64,000 bases of DNA, taken from contig NZ_CP042325.1 in NCBI RefSeq assembly GCF_007904105.1, positions 1,984,001-2,048,000 on the forward strand, in the 5' to 3' direction. Origin of the DNA: Corynebacterium sp. sy039. GTDB lineage: Bacteria > Actinomycetota > Actinomycetes > Mycobacteriales > Mycobacteriaceae. The translations under genes were made by a program, and so were the position numbers. Below are positions 1 to 8,969 of this stretch, in pieces. Within the stretch, counting starts at the first letter, position 1; the number at the start of each line of letters is the position of its first letter. The notes under the pieces were generated by a model that saw only the letters and a program-made list of their open reading frames with translations, was not told where the DNA came from and searched no databases.

Positions 1-374
1 TGGGCTTCGATAGAACGCGGTGCACTTACCCAAGCCATAGCAGTGGAATACACAATGCGGATATTGATACCGTCAATCTCGTTAATTTTTGCTTCAATAT
101 CACCAATAGCAGCAGCACTCGGCAAATTATCTAACTCAAAAGCAAAGGAGGTACGCGCATCTTGTGCATCAGCAGCATTGTCGAGCGACATCGACGACGC
201 AGGATCATCTCCTATTCTCCTGCCCAAATGCGCATGCAAAGATCGAGTATCGATCCCGGCTTCAGCTGCAGCAGTTTTAGCGTTATCAATAGCACGCGCT
301 AGGCTAAGATCCTCACTATCACCAGTGATAGGCATGGATTTTTTCGTCGAGTTTTTATCAGATTGCGCTGTCAT
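1..374 (-). CDS. conserved hypothetical protein, N-terminal part only (C-terminus outside window)
   Basis: An open frame starts with ATG at 374 and runs through position 1 without a stop, giving about 124 residues from MTAQSDKNSTKK. The first ~45 residues are polar and look disordered. The stretch around residues 85-115 (DIEAKINEIDGINIRIVYST) has the spacing of a ferredoxin-like heavy-metal-associated fold. From memory, corynebacterial hem clusters often have a cation-transporting P-type ATPase at this place, so this could be the soluble N-terminus of one, but I see no CxxC metal motif and no membrane segment. It lies 15 bp downstream of the next minus-strand gene and is probably in its operon. 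Function is unassigned. Confidence 0.6.
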   Translation of the reverse strand, partial: MTAQSDKNSTKKSMPITGDSEDLSLARAIDNAKTAAAEAGIDTRSLHAHLGRRIGDDPASSMSLDNAADAQDARTSFAFELDNLPSAAAIGDIEAKINEIDGINIRIVYSTAMAWVSAPRSIEA

Positions 375-389
375 GAAGAAAGGCTCTCA

Positions 390-863
390 TCATTTCCGTG
401 CTTTTCGCATCTCAAAATACGAACTAACTGATGGGTGAAAATACAGCATTGCGTCGACAATAATGGCAAACACAATAATCATTAACCCTATACCACCAAT
501 TTTTAACATGATAGCTATGAGGTTAAAAGCAACAAGGAAAACACAAATAGCAAGGTAAAAACGACGCACATTTTTAGCGGAAGAAAAAAACTTTCCCGCC
601 AAACCAGCAAGGCACAGGCCACCAAGAAGATTCACTACCGCCAAAAAGCGATGGTTACGTGCCACTATCTGCGCTAATTCTGTAGATACTCCTTGTGGAG
701 CACGGACACTAAAGAGCACAAGTGCCGACACAATAAGCGCAATAGCAATGATAATTGCCAAATAATACGTAGCATACAAAGCAATAGGTGGGCGCACATT
801 CTGACGCTCACGTGCTTTCTCACCCCGAGATGGGCGATAAGGCGAAGGAAACATACTGGTCAC
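390..863 (-). CDS. small integral membrane protein, unknown function
   Basis: The product has 157 residues and about four hydrophobic segments after a basic N-terminus (MTSMFPSPYRPSRGEKARER). The last segments are close together and end in a short charged tail (FEMRKARK). I recognise no domain. The start is GTG at 863, preceded by a purine-rich AAAAGG that overlaps the stop of the upstream gene; an ATG three codons in is an alternative. It belongs to the hemACDB-membrane protein run on this strand, with 8 bp to the preceding gene. Membrane proteins of this kind follow hemB in other corynebacteria, but no role in heme metabolism can be read from the sequence. Confidence 0.7.
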   Translation of the reverse strand: MTSMFPSPYRPSRGEKARERQNVRPPIALYATYYLAIIIAIALIVSALVLFSVRAPQGVSTELAQIVARNHRFLAVVNLLGGLCLAGLAGKFFSSAKNVRRFYLAICVFLVAFNLIAIMLKIGGIGLMIIVFAIIVDAMLYFHPSVSSYFEMRKARK

Positions 864-871
864 GGTGAGCT

Positions 872-1480
872 TTACCTTTTCTTACGGTGGTCGGCAGAAG
901 TGTGCTGTGAATAGTTTAACTTCCCAGCAGTACCAGGTGGGTTATCGTCATTATTATTCTCTAACCATGACTGTACTTCTTTCTGATTAAAGAAAACCAA
1001 CGCCATAATCGCACCAACACCAATAAGGATTTGGACACACCCATCGAAAGCGGTGAAATAGATGGGAATCGTCGTCGGTGTAAGAGAACCAGAAAAGAAC
1101 ACAAAAAATGCACGCACTGCCAAATATACGGCAAAGAAATTGAGTATCCGCCTACTGCGTAATGCGTATTTTCCTGACGTCACCACTGAGCGATAAGCCC
1201 AAAAGAATAAACTCAATACCACCAAGCTAAGACACAGGTTTAAGAAAATAGAAATCGCCAAGGAAAGATCTAACAACTTATCACTGTAGTGCATTCCTGC
1301 AGGCAATAACTCGCGCACTTGCTTACGACTAACCCCACGAGTATGCCACGCTAAAATCGCAGAGCACACCGCGTGAATAATCTCACCGGCAAAAACCAAT
1401 AGCCACAAGCGTTCACCATCTCTCATAGATTCTGGTTTTTGTGGCGCACCGCTAGAAAGCGAGTGTTTCGATGTATTCAT
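872..1480 (-). CDS. integral membrane protein following hemB, unknown function
   Basis: The product has 202 residues and four predicted membrane helices (around residues 28-45, 70-90, 105-125 and 132-155). The cytoplasmic ends are charged, and the C-terminus is hydrophilic and His/Lys-rich (QHTSADHRKKR). The ATG at 1480 lies only 8 bp after the hemB stop, so cotranscription with the heme genes is likely. No catalytic or binding motif is visible. It resembles the neighbouring 157-residue protein in general layout, but the two are not obviously duplicates. Confidence 0.7.
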   Translation of the reverse strand: MNTSKHSLSSGAPQKPESMRDGERLWLLVFAGEIIHAVCSAILAWHTRGVSRKQVRELLPAGMHYSDKLLDLSLAISIFLNLCLSLVVLSLFFWAYRSVVTSGKYALRSRRILNFFAVYLAVRAFFVFFSGSLTPTTIPIYFTAFDGCVQILIGVGAIMALVFFNQKEVQSWLENNNDDNPPGTAGKLNYSQHTSADHRKKR

Positions 1481-1488
1481 ATATCCCT

Positions 1489-2559
1489 TTACTTGTTAGC
1501 CCCACGCAGTATCTTTGCAGCATCCACTGCAAAATACGTCAAAATCTGTTGTGCACCGGCTCGTTTAATAGCGATCAATGACTCCATCATTGCTGATTCT
1601 AAATCAAAACAGCCACTGCGAGCAGCTGCATGAAGCATCGCATACTCACCAGAGACTTGATACGCCGCCACCGGCACTCGAGAACTCTCAGCTACTTTGG
1701 ACACAACATCAAGATACGGCATAGCTGGTTTGACCATAACAAAATCCGCGCCCTCGCTAATATCCAACTCAACTTCCAAAAGTGATTCAGTAGCATTTGC
1801 TGGATCTTGCTGATACGTGCGTCGATCACCAACAAGTGAAGAACCTACTGCGTCACGGAATGGCCCATAAAAAGCCGAAGCATATTTGGCGGAATAAGCC
1901 ATGATGGCCACATCCTGATAACCAGCGACGTCGAGAGCACGTCGAATAGCAAGAATCTGCCCATCCATCATGCCCGATGGACTCACAATATGTGCACCCG
2001 CCTGTGCCTGCGCCACCGCCATTTTTTGGTACAGCGCTACCGTGCGATCATTATCGACCACCTGCTCACCATGACTATTCTCAGTGAGCACTCCACAATG
2101 CCCATGATCAGTGAACTCATCAAGACACGTATCTGCCATAAGCAGCACTGAATCACCAAAACGCTCTCTAGCAGCACGCAATGCCCTATTGAGAATTCCC
2201 GACTCCTCCCAGGCCTGACTACCTTGAGCATCTTTATGCGCAGGACTCGGCACACCAAAAATATCCACGCACCTAATACCCACTGCACGGGCTTGCTCAA
2301 TCGCAGCTAAGAGCGAGTCGATAGTATGCTGCACTACCCCAGGCATAGTGCTAATTTCACGCGGCTGCTCAATATCCTCGGCAACAAACATAGGCAAAAT
2401 GAAATCCTGTGGCGCAAGGGTCGTTTCCGCAACAAGACTACGCATAGCAGGGGTAGTTCTTAACCGGCGCGGTCTACGAACGATAGGCGCAGGTGAACTC
2501 GCTACATCACAATCTACGAGCGCACCATCCTTAGCCGTGGTATCTGCGGTACCTGCCAT
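1489..2559 (-). CDS. hemB: delta-aminolevulinic acid dehydratase (porphobilinogen synthase)
   Basis: HemB condenses two 5-aminolevulinates to porphobilinogen in the cytoplasm. Family motifs are visible: the N-terminal RRPRRLRTTPAMRSLV, the metal-site region LMADTCLDEFTDHGHCG, the Schiff-base lysine region IMAYSAKYASAFYGPFRDA, and VMVKPAMPYLDV with the second active-site lysine. I set the start at the ATG at 2559 (MAGTADTTAKDG) because AGGAG lies just upstream. A longer open frame extends to 2631 but overlaps hemD and has no family match. The resulting 356 residues suit the family. It follows hemD by 19 bp in the hemA-hemC-hemD-hemB operon. Confidence 0.95.
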   Translation of the reverse strand: MAGTADTTAKDGALVDCDVASSPAPIVRRPRRLRTTPAMRSLVAETTLAPQDFILPMFVAEDIEQPREISTMPGVVQHTIDSLLAAIEQARAVGIRCVDIFGVPSPAHKDAQGSQAWEESGILNRALRAARERFGDSVLLMADTCLDEFTDHGHCGVLTENSHGEQVVDNDRTVALYQKMAVAQAQAGAHIVSPSGMMDGQILAIRRALDVAGYQDVAIMAYSAKYASAFYGPFRDAVGSSLVGDRRTYQQDPANATESLLEVELDISEGADFVMVKPAMPYLDVVSKVAESSRVPVAAYQVSGEYAMLHAAARSGCFDLESAMMESLIAIKRAGAQQILTYFAVDAAKILRGANK

Positions 2560-2578
2560 TGCTTCACTCCTCATTTTC

Positions 2579-3436
2579 CTACTCTCCACCCTCATCAGCA
2601 CAATAATCACGCTGCGCAACATAATGCACAAGTGCTTCCACTAAATGCTCTGCCGAGGCAACCTCTGGTACCACTGATACCACTAATCCAGCCTCCTGCG
2701 CTGCTTGCTGTGTCTTTGGACCAATACAAGCAATAATAGCCTGTTGCGGAATATCCCCCATCAGGGCAAGCATATTACGCACAGTCGACGCCGAGGTAAA
2801 ACAAATGGCAGCTGGTTGTACGTGGTGAAATAAGGCTCGCACCTCGTCGCTAGGTTCAGGCGCCAGCACAGTATGGTAAGCCACTAAATCAGTAACCTGC
2901 CACCCCAACTCGCGCAAGCCTTCGCGCAACTGTGGAGTGGCAATATCAGCACGAGGCAAAAACACTCGAGAGCTACCATCTGCCGCCACACCCAGCGCTG
3001 CCACCACGCCCTCAGCATTATAGGCTTGGCGCGGGGCAATCACCGTGGGGTCATACCCATACTCACGCGCAACCGCAGCAGTTTTAGCACCGACGACCGC
3101 CACGTTGAGCCGAAGCAGTGCAGTGTTAGCGTGCTCAGCGTCGCTGGTGGGAAGTGTGTTAACCGCGGTGTGTAGTGTGCGCACGGCATTAGCACTACTA
3201 AAGACTACCCACTCATATTTTCCAGCTATTACTTCGGCTAACGCATCATGTATAGCTGCTCGTTGTGCCCCTGTTACTGGTTCGATGGCAATTGTGGGCA
3301 ATGATTGTACGTGAGCACCATAGGTCGATAGCAGTGTGCTCATAGCTCCCGCTTGTTCTTTAGCGCGCGGTACCCACACTGTCCACCCGCGAAGTGCAGT
3401 GTTCTGAGCATGAGCCTGAGAATCAGAGAGGCACAT
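2579..3436 (-). CDS. hemD: uroporphyrinogen-III synthase
   Basis: HemD cyclises hydroxymethylbilane to uroporphyrinogen III, inverting ring D. The 285-residue protein has the bilobed family pattern: WTVWVPRAKEQAGAMSTLLS at the N-terminus, WVVFSSANAVRTL in the first half and AICFTSASTVRNM in the second, then IACIGPKTQQAAQEAGL. It is a stand-alone HemD, not fused to a CobA-type methyltransferase. The ATG at 3436 overlaps the hemC stop by one base (TAATG), which argues for translational coupling and against the longer open frame reaching 3475. Confidence 0.92.
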   Translation of the reverse strand: MCLSDSQAHAQNTALRGWTVWVPRAKEQAGAMSTLLSTYGAHVQSLPTIAIEPVTGAQRAAIHDALAEVIAGKYEWVVFSSANAVRTLHTAVNTLPTSDAEHANTALLRLNVAVVGAKTAAVAREYGYDPTVIAPRQAYNAEGVVAALGVAADGSSRVFLPRADIATPQLREGLRELGWQVTDLVAYHTVLAPEPSDEVRALFHHVQPAAICFTSASTVRNMLALMGDIPQQAIIACIGPKTQQAAQEAGLVVSVVPEVASAEHLVEALVHYVAQRDYCADEGGE

Positions 3437-4332
3437 TAGTAGAGGATATCTCCTGCACCCTGGGCGAGTAACCATGTTGTGAGTTCCTCGGCAAGCTCGG
3501 GTGCAGCATTGACAGCTCCGGTGAGCTTATGGTGGATTGTGGTGGTGCCATCAAGGGATATCACAGCTGCGCTCAGCGTGATATTCTCTTGCTCAACCTG
3601 GGCATATGCTGCAACTGGTGCCGTGCATCCGGCTTCTAGGCGTTGGAGTATGCGTCGTTCTGTCTCTGCTGCTAATTGTGCTTTTTCATCCACTACTGAG
3701 CTTATTGCTGCACGAGCGCGTTCATCATCATGGCGACATTCAATCGCTAATGCGCCTTGGGCAGGAGCTGGCAAAAATAGCTCGGGGTCAAAAATCTCAG
3801 TAGCGTATTCTTGCTTTCCGACGCGCACCAATCCAGCATAAGCAAGCACAATGGCGTCGAGTTCGCCTTGATGAACTTTGGCAATGCGTGTGTCGATATT
3901 GCCGCGCAATGGACGAATATCTAGATCAGGACGCAATGCTTTGAGCTGCGAAATTCGTCGGGGAGCACCTGTGCCTACCTTGGCTGACTGAGGTAATTGC
4001 GCCAAGGTCAAAGAATCTCTTGCCACCAGGCAGTCCCTGGCGTCGGCACGCGTGGGCACAACGAGATGAAAGCGAGGATCTCGTGCGGTGGGCAAATCCT
4101 TAAAAGAATGAATAGCGATATCACATTCTCCAGCAGCTAATGCCTCCCGCAATGCTTGGGTAAACACTCCTACGCCAATGCGTTCTACCGGTGCCATATT
4201 GACATCACCAACAGTGGTAACAATATGCAACTGTGCCGCATGACCGTTTTGTTCTAGTGCTTGCAAAACATGACCTGCTTGCGTGGTGGCTAAGAGACTG
4301 CCGCGTGTTCCGATCAGAAGCTCGGTACTCAT
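3436..4332 (-). CDS. hemC: porphobilinogen deaminase (hydroxymethylbilane synthase)
   Basis: HemC polymerises four porphobilinogens to hydroxymethylbilane. Visible motifs are [20 protein letters not shown] at the N-terminus, [28 protein letters not shown] with the substrate-binding arginines, LRGNIDTRI, and [14 protein letters not shown], whose Cys carries the dipyrromethane cofactor. The length of 298 residues is normal. The gene follows hemA by 36 bp and is coupled to hemD. Confidence 0.96.
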   Translation of the reverse strand: MSTELLIGTRGSLLATTQAGHVLQALEQNGHAAQLHIVTTVGDVNMAPVERIGVGVFTQALREALAAGECDIAIHSFKDLPTARDPRFHLVVPTRADARDCLVARDSLTLAQLPQSAKVGTGAPRRISQLKALRPDLDIRPLRGNIDTRIAKVHQGELDAIVLAYAGLVRVGKQEYATEIFDPELFLPAPAQGALAIECRHDDERARAAISSVVDEKAQLAAETERRILQRLEAGCTAPVAAYAQVEQENITLSAAVISLDGTTTIHHKLTGAVNAAPELAEELTTWLLAQGAGDILY

Positions 4333-4368
4333 ATACTCGCCTTACTTTTCTACTATGTGCTATTGGTG

Positions 4369-5757
4369 CTATTGCAGACCAGCTGTTGCTCGTTGGGCGT
4401 CGGTAATGCCCAAGGTTACTACCGAATTATCTGGCAATTCCTCTACGCCTACTTTTACGCTGCGGTCTTGCCCTGGCGATCCTTGCAACCCAAATAATTC
4501 CTGTAATGCTTGGTCATAGGGCACTACCTGGGCTGTTGCGGCTAATTCTTTCACCCGTACTGTCGGTTGATGCAAGAGCTTATCGACGACCCGGCGCACA
4601 GTATTATGCACTTCCATGCTGTGCTCTTTGCTCATTGTTGGGGCCTTAGCCTCCAGGCGAGCAAGCTCTGTATTGATAATATCTGCAGCTTGACGACGTA
4701 GCGCCGATACCACCGGAACCACATCACGCATTCTTTGTGCACTGTTATATGCAGCTAGTTCTTCATTGACAATATGCTGTGCAGCTTGACTAGCGCCTTG
4801 GGCACCATGATGCATACTGGCATGGAGTTTTTCGATATTGATCAGGTGAATGTGTGGATTGTCGCATACGTTATCGTCAATATCACGAGGTAAAGCCAGA
4901 TCGACCAAGGTTAACGGGTGAGTAATCTGCGCTACCTGTTCCCCGCTCATCGTACGCGTATGTGCTGCACCTATGGCAGAAATAATCAAATCTACCTCAG
5001 CAAATACGCTGTCACGCTCCTCAAAAGGTACAGCTCGCGCATTCACCTGAGCTTCATGGGCATGGTGTGCCAACCGTTGCGCACGCTCAAACGTGCGATT
5101 AGCAATAATGAGTTCTGCCACCCCTAAGCGTCCCGCATGAGTTGCCGCTAATGATGCCATTGCTCCTGCACCCAGCACCAACGCTTTTTTCCCGCGCAAA
5201 GGTTGGGCTTCAGCTGGGTCAAGTTCCATAGCTACGAGGGCTTGCTCAAGGGCAAAAGACACCATTGAGGCACCAGATTCATCAATATCAGTTTCATTAT
5301 GCACGCGCTTACCAGTATGAAGTGCGGCTTGCACCAGCCCATGTAGTGTAGGGCCGACGGTGCCATTCTGGGTTGCCTCATGATAAGAGCTACGCACCTG
5401 CCCAATGATTTGTTGTTCGCCCACGACCATAGAGTCCATACCAGCGGTTACGACCATAACGTGTTCTACCGCGGCGTCGGCATAGCGAACATAGAGATAG
5501 CCGCGTAGTGTTTCAATATCTACGCCACTTGCTTCGTGGAGGACAGAGACAATATCGCTCACGCCCGTGTGAAAACTAGAGGTGACAGCATAGACCTCAA
5601 AGCGATTGCAGGTAGAGACGATCATTGCTTCAGCTAGAGATGGACGGTCAACTAAACGTCGCGTGGTATCTGTTTTTAGATCATTATCCATGCTGAGCTG
5701 TTCCAGAAGTGCCACTGGTGCTGACCGATGTGACATTCCCACAACAAGCGCACTCAC
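4369..5757 (-). CDS. hemA: glutamyl-tRNA reductase
   Basis: HemA reduces glutamyl-tRNA(Glu) to glutamate-1-semialdehyde, the committed step of C5 heme synthesis. Motifs are ALVVGMSHRSAPVALLEQLS, the catalytic cysteine in MIVSTCNRFEVYAV, VVGEQQIIGQVRSSYHEA, the NADPH-binding ALVLGAGAMASLAATHAGR and the C-terminal dimerisation helix. Three GTG codons are possible starts (5757, 5769, 5778). I chose 5757 (VSALVVGMSHRS) because it gives the usual family N-terminus and has a GGTGAG 7 nt upstream. The product has 462 residues. It is the first gene of the minus-strand hem operon. Confidence 0.93.
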   Translation of the reverse strand: MSALVVGMSHRSAPVALLEQLSMDNDLKTDTTRRLVDRPSLAEAMIVSTCNRFEVYAVTSSFHTGVSDIVSVLHEASGVDIETLRGYLYVRYADAAVEHVMVVTAGMDSMVVGEQQIIGQVRSSYHEATQNGTVGPTLHGLVQAALHTGKRVHNETDIDESGASMVSFALEQALVAMELDPAEAQPLRGKKALVLGAGAMASLAATHAGRLGVAELIIANRTFERAQRLAHHAHEAQVNARAVPFEERDSVFAEVDLIISAIGAAHTRTMSGEQVAQITHPLTLVDLALPRDIDDNVCDNPHIHLINIEKLHASMHHGAQGASQAAQHIVNEELAAYNSAQRMRDVVPVVSALRRQAADIINTELARLEAKAPTMSKEHSMEVHNTVRRVVDKLLHQPTVRVKELAATAQVVPYDQALQELFGLQGSPGQDRSVKVGVEELPDNSVVTLGITDAQRATAGLQ

Positions 5758-5848
5758 GACTGATCTCACCGCTTTCACAACATATCAACCAAAAGATTGA
5801 CTTCTAACAGTTATTCCGATGTATAACGCTAGTAGTTCCACGGGCAGT

Positions 5849-6097
5849 TCACAACAAAGCCTGAGCTAACTCTGCATTATCGACTTCCCAGCAGGCAAAC
5901 TCCTCGTCGTCGATAAGCACAACGGGAACCCGATCCCCGAACTCTGCCGCTAGATCCGAATCAGAATCCACATCAAGAATCTGAAATGACGCACCCGCCT
6001 GAGCAACGACCGGCTCAATTTGCTGCGCGACGCGCGCACACGAACCGCAGCTACGACGACTCAGCAAAACCACATGATGAGCATTTTCAGCAGACAT
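5849..6097 (-). CDS. glutaredoxin/thioredoxin-like protein upstream of hemA
   Basis: An 82-residue single-domain thioredoxin-fold protein with an N-terminal CGSC active-site motif (LLSRRSCGSCARVAQQI) and the cis-proline context RVPVVLIDDEEF. It matches in size and place the glutaredoxin-like gene that precedes hemA in mycobacteria (Rv0508, from memory). It probably acts as a small cytosolic thiol-disulfide protein; its substrate is unknown. The gene runs toward hemA, with 91 bp between them, and diverges from the HAD phosphatase gene. Confidence 0.85.
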   Translation of the reverse strand: MSAENAHHVVLLSRRSCGSCARVAQQIEPVVAQAGASFQILDVDSDSDLAAEFGDRVPVVLIDDEEFACWEVDNAELAQALL

Positions 6098-6243
6098 AAG
6101 CTAGTGCAAGACTTTCTTTTATATAAAGATGCTTAGGAGATGGTGACACAACTAAGCAAGATCACTCTTAGCAGATTAACATAGAGAAAAGACTAAGCAT
6201 TAAGCGCTATAGACGGCAAAAGAAAATCGGTGAAGAGTATATT

Positions 6244-7293
6244 GTGAGCACTATTCCAGATCCTTCCTGGCATCAAACACCACAGGAGTTTCTTGCAAGT
6301 TGGTCAGGAACACATGGCAGCATGCGCAGATTTATTGAAGAACTAGCCCTGCCTCCACTCAGCGAAAAGACACAACAAGAAGCTGGGGAAGCTGCCGCAG
6401 CAATATCAGTCGCACAATTATTTGGCTTAGAGCTCGACGACTACACCTCAGGGCTTGATTCTGTCAGTGGCTCCATCGAGGCAGCAGGTGGCTTACACAT
6501 CAACTCCCCCGACCCAGAGATACCACAAGAAAATGGGGTTGCCGCCTTCTTCGACGTCGATAACACCTTGATCCAAGGCTCTTCTCTCATTGTCTTTGCA
6601 CTTGGGTTGGCTAAAAAACGCTATCTCAAATTATCGGAAATAATCCCAGTGATGTGGAAACAAATCAAATTCCGACTCACTGGCTCCGAAAATGCACAAG
6701 ACGTGGCAGAAGGACGCAGGCAAGCGCTTGAGTTCATCAAAGGCAAAAGCGTCGACGAGCTGCTGGAATTATGTGAGGAAATTGTTGATAGCAATATCAG
6801 TGATCGACTCTGGCCAGGAACCAAGCAACTGGCTGAAATGCATCTTGCCGCCGGTCATCAAGTATGGCTAGTCAGTGCCACCCCCGTACAATTAGCCCAG
6901 GTACTAGCGCGACGCCTAGGGCTCACCGGGGCACTAGGCACCGTTGCCGAAGTAAAAGATGGCAAGTTCACTGGACGGCTCGTCGGAGATATCTTGCATG
7001 GTCCCGGGAAAAAGCACGCCGTCGCAGCTCTGGCCACTCTAGAGCGTTTGGATTTGGCGCGGTGTACCGCATATTCCGATTCCATCAACGATGTTCCCAT
7101 GCTGTCTATGATGGGCACTGCCGTTGCCATTAACCCCGATAGGCAACTGCGCAAGCACGCGGAAAAATTAGGTTGGGAAATTAAAGACTACCGCAGTATC
7201 CGCAAAGCAATTCGCCAATTTGGTGCGCCGGCGCTCATCACTACTGCGTTTAGCTATAGCAGCTGGCTACTACTCAAACGACGAGGCACATAA
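6244..7293 (+). CDS. HAD superfamily (IB) hydrolase, SerB1-like phosphatase
   Basis: A haloacid-dehalogenase phosphatase of 349 residues. Motif I is AAFFDVDNTLIQGSS (nucleophile Asp near residue 102), motif II is WLVSATPVQ, and motif III/IV is AYSDSINDVPML. The ~95-residue N-terminal extension is polar and unassigned. Near the C-terminus, APALITTAFSYSSWLLLKRR could form a membrane anchor. The position next to the glutaredoxin-like gene and hemA matches mycobacterial serB1 (Rv0505c, from memory). The true substrate need not be phosphoserine. The start is GTG at 6244 after a GAAGAG-type ribosome site. It diverges from the glutaredoxin gene. Confidence 0.88.
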   Translation: MSTIPDPSWHQTPQEFLASWSGTHGSMRRFIEELALPPLSEKTQQEAGEAAAAISVAQLFGLELDDYTSGLDSVSGSIEAAGGLHINSPDPEIPQENGVAAFFDVDNTLIQGSSLIVFALGLAKKRYLKLSEIIPVMWKQIKFRLTGSENAQDVAEGRRQALEFIKGKSVDELLELCEEIVDSNISDRLWPGTKQLAEMHLAAGHQVWLVSATPVQLAQVLARRLGLTGALGTVAEVKDGKFTGRLVGDILHGPGKKHAVAALATLERLDLARCTAYSDSINDVPMLSMMGTAVAINPDRQLRKHAEKLGWEIKDYRSIRKAIRQFGAPALITTAFSYSSWLLLKRRGT

Positions 7294-7340
7294 CCCCATG
7301 CAGCCCACAAACACAGGGCCAACATGGGGTTCTTACTTGC
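7292..7340. terminator. inverted repeat between the HAD hydrolase and bS22 genes
   Basis: An 8-base arm (ACCCCATG) directly after the HAD stop codon pairs with CATGGGGT just before the bS22 stop. A smaller GCCC/GGGC pair sits in the loop. It lies between convergent genes, and no clear T run follows, so factor-independent termination is possible but not certain. Confidence 0.4.
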
Positions 7341-7342
7341 CC

Positions 7343-7444
7343 TTACTTGCCAAGTTTACGACGCTGCACGCGAGTACGGCGCAATAATTTGCGGTGCTTC
7401 TTTTTGGACATACGCTTACGACGCTTCTTAATGACAGAACCCAT
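7343..7444 (-). CDS. 30S ribosomal protein bS22 (AURKAIP1/COX24-domain), 33 residues
   Basis: A tiny basic protein, [18 protein letters not shown] followed by [15 protein letters not shown], that is almost entirely Lys and Arg. It matches the actinobacterial mini-protein bS22 (Rv0500B in M. tuberculosis, from memory), which binds the 30S decoding region. ATG is at 7444 and TAA at 7343-7345. The gene lies between proC/HTH and the HAD gene, the same neighbourhood as in mycobacteria. It is easily missed by automatic annotation because of its length. Confidence 0.92.
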
Positions 7445-7633
7445 ACTGGTTTCCCTCGTTTCCACAACTAACTGTACTAATGACGTACTACCCTTTTTGA
7501 CAATCAGCACAACATCTTACCTACCAGCCCTGCCAGAACAAAATATCAATCAGCGGAACACAATAGAAAGCGCTACAAGGTACACAGCGGCAAGCGCAGT
7601 AGCACACACGACAGAAGGCTGAAATACATAAGC

Positions 7634-7664
7634 AAAGGCGGTGTGGAAAACCACACCGCCTTTT
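7634..7664. terminator. bidirectional rho-independent terminator
   Basis: A perfect 10-bp stem (GGCGGTGTGG / CCACACCGCC) with an AAAA loop, flanked by AAA on the left and TTTT on the right. It lies 21 bp past the stop of the minus-strand HTH gene, which it probably terminates. The symmetry lets it act on either strand. Confidence 0.85.
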
Positions 7665-7684
7665 AACAAGAAAACTGTTAAGTA

Positions 7685-7882
7685 TTAGCCAACCTCATAG
7701 TATGAGGAGTCCAAATACTCGTTGACAGCCTTTTCGTGAACACGGAAACTGCGACCAACGCGAACTGCAGGCAATTCACCTGAGTGAACTAACCGATACA
7801 CAGTCATTTTGGACACTCGCATAATCTCTGCGACCTCAGCAACCGTTAAAAAGGTACCGTTTTCTTCTCTTGCCATATTCAT
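7685..7882 (-). CDS. excisionase-family helix-turn-helix DNA-binding protein
   Basis: A MerR/excisionase-type HTH of about 65 residues: FLTVAEVAEIMRVSKMTVYR (helix-turn-helix), then LVHSGELPAVRVGRSFRVHE (wing). It closely resembles the conserved actinobacterial protein beside proC (Rv0500A, from memory), a housekeeping regulator and not a phage excisionase. I place the start at the ATG at 7882 because GAAGGGTG precedes it; an ATG two codons later (7876) is equally plausible, and the open frame extends to 7936. A strong terminator follows. Confidence 0.88.
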   Translation of the reverse strand: MNMAREENGTFLTVAEVAEIMRVSKMTVYRLVHSGELPAVRVGRSFRVHEKAVNEYLDSSYYEVG

Positions 7883-8081
7883 ATCACCCTTCAAGCAATA
7901 CCGCGCTGCAGGCTTCCCCTCCCGCAGACTTGTCACGGACGTGCTTGTTAAAGTCTAGCGTGAAGTATGTGACTATTGCGACTTGAGATTGCTAAAAATA
8001 ATTGCAGTGATGCAATTTACCCCCTGCGTCTCAAGAAAAGCACTGTATATAGCGTTTTCAGAGTGACCCAAGGGGTTAAAA

Positions 8082-8891
8082 TTATTTTTTGCCTAACTCC
8101 CGAGAACGCTGCGCACACGCCTGGGTTGCCCGATAAAACGCACCACGAATACCCGACTCCTCAAGCTCACGGATAGCGGTAATCGTCGTCCCAGCGGGAG
8201 AAGAAACATTAGCCCGCAATTGACTAGGCTCCTCCCCCGTCTCTTTGAGCATCGTCGCCGCACCATACAATGCCTGCGTTGCCAATTCTCGAGCAGTATC
8301 CCGGTCAAAGCCCAGGTGCACACCAGCATCAATCATTGCCTCAGCGATTAAGAATAAATACGCCGGCGAAGAACCAGACATCGCCACAGCCGCATCCATA
8401 TCAGCCTCGTCGATCACCTGCACGCTACCCACGCTACGCAGCAGCTCCAGAACAGTATCAAGCTGTTCCTCCCCCACAAAGCGCCCTGGAGACACTGCGC
8501 ACATACCAGCACCAACCAACATAGGCGTATTAGGCATAACCCGCACCACCGGCGCACCAGCCGCCAACGCCTCCTCAATAGCAGCATTAGTAATACCAGC
8601 CGCCATAGAAACGATAGTCGTCGCAGTGTTGTTATCCACCACATCAGAGATTTCTTCCACTACCGAGATGATCTGCTTGGGTTTCACACACAAAAACACC
8701 ACATCAACCTCATCAACTGCTGAGGTATTCTCAGTAAAAGGCACCACCCCATAGGTCTGCTTGAGATAAGCACCACGCTGCGGATTGCGGTTAGTCACAT
8801 GAATATCAGCAGGATTAACCCCACTGGCAACCAACCCTGCGGTTAATGCCTCACCGATTTTTCCGCCACCAATAATCGCTATAGAACTCAT
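8082..8891 (-). CDS. proC: pyrroline-5-carboxylate reductase
   Basis: ProC reduces pyrroline-5-carboxylate to proline with NAD(P)H. The 269-residue protein has the Rossmann motif [20 protein letters not shown], the conserved [24 protein letters not shown], and the ProC signature around [19 protein letters not shown] and [18 protein letters not shown]. It precedes the HTH gene on the same strand with a 200-bp gap. Confidence 0.95.
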   Translation of the reverse strand: MSSIAIIGGGKIGEALTAGLVASGVNPADIHVTNRNPQRGAYLKQTYGVVPFTENTSAVDEVDVVFLCVKPKQIISVVEEISDVVDNNTATTIVSMAAGITNAAIEEALAAGAPVVRVMPNTPMLVGAGMCAVSPGRFVGEEQLDTVLELLRSVGSVQVIDEADMDAAVAMSGSSPAYLFLIAEAMIDAGVHLGFDRDTARELATQALYGAATMLKETGEEPSQLRANVSSPAGTTITAIRELEESGIRGAFYRATQACAQRSRELGKK

Positions 8892-8969
8892 GCGTCCACC
8901 CTGCCACGATTATCAGATTGTGTCTACTTTGCCAATAAAAACCACTACCGACGATTCTCATCCCCTAGG

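Noticed and set aside
43..438. A 131-codon plus-strand frame, Ala/Ser-rich.
   Set aside because: The minus strand holds a continuous frame with better start context that continues the operon; the plus frame is its shadow.
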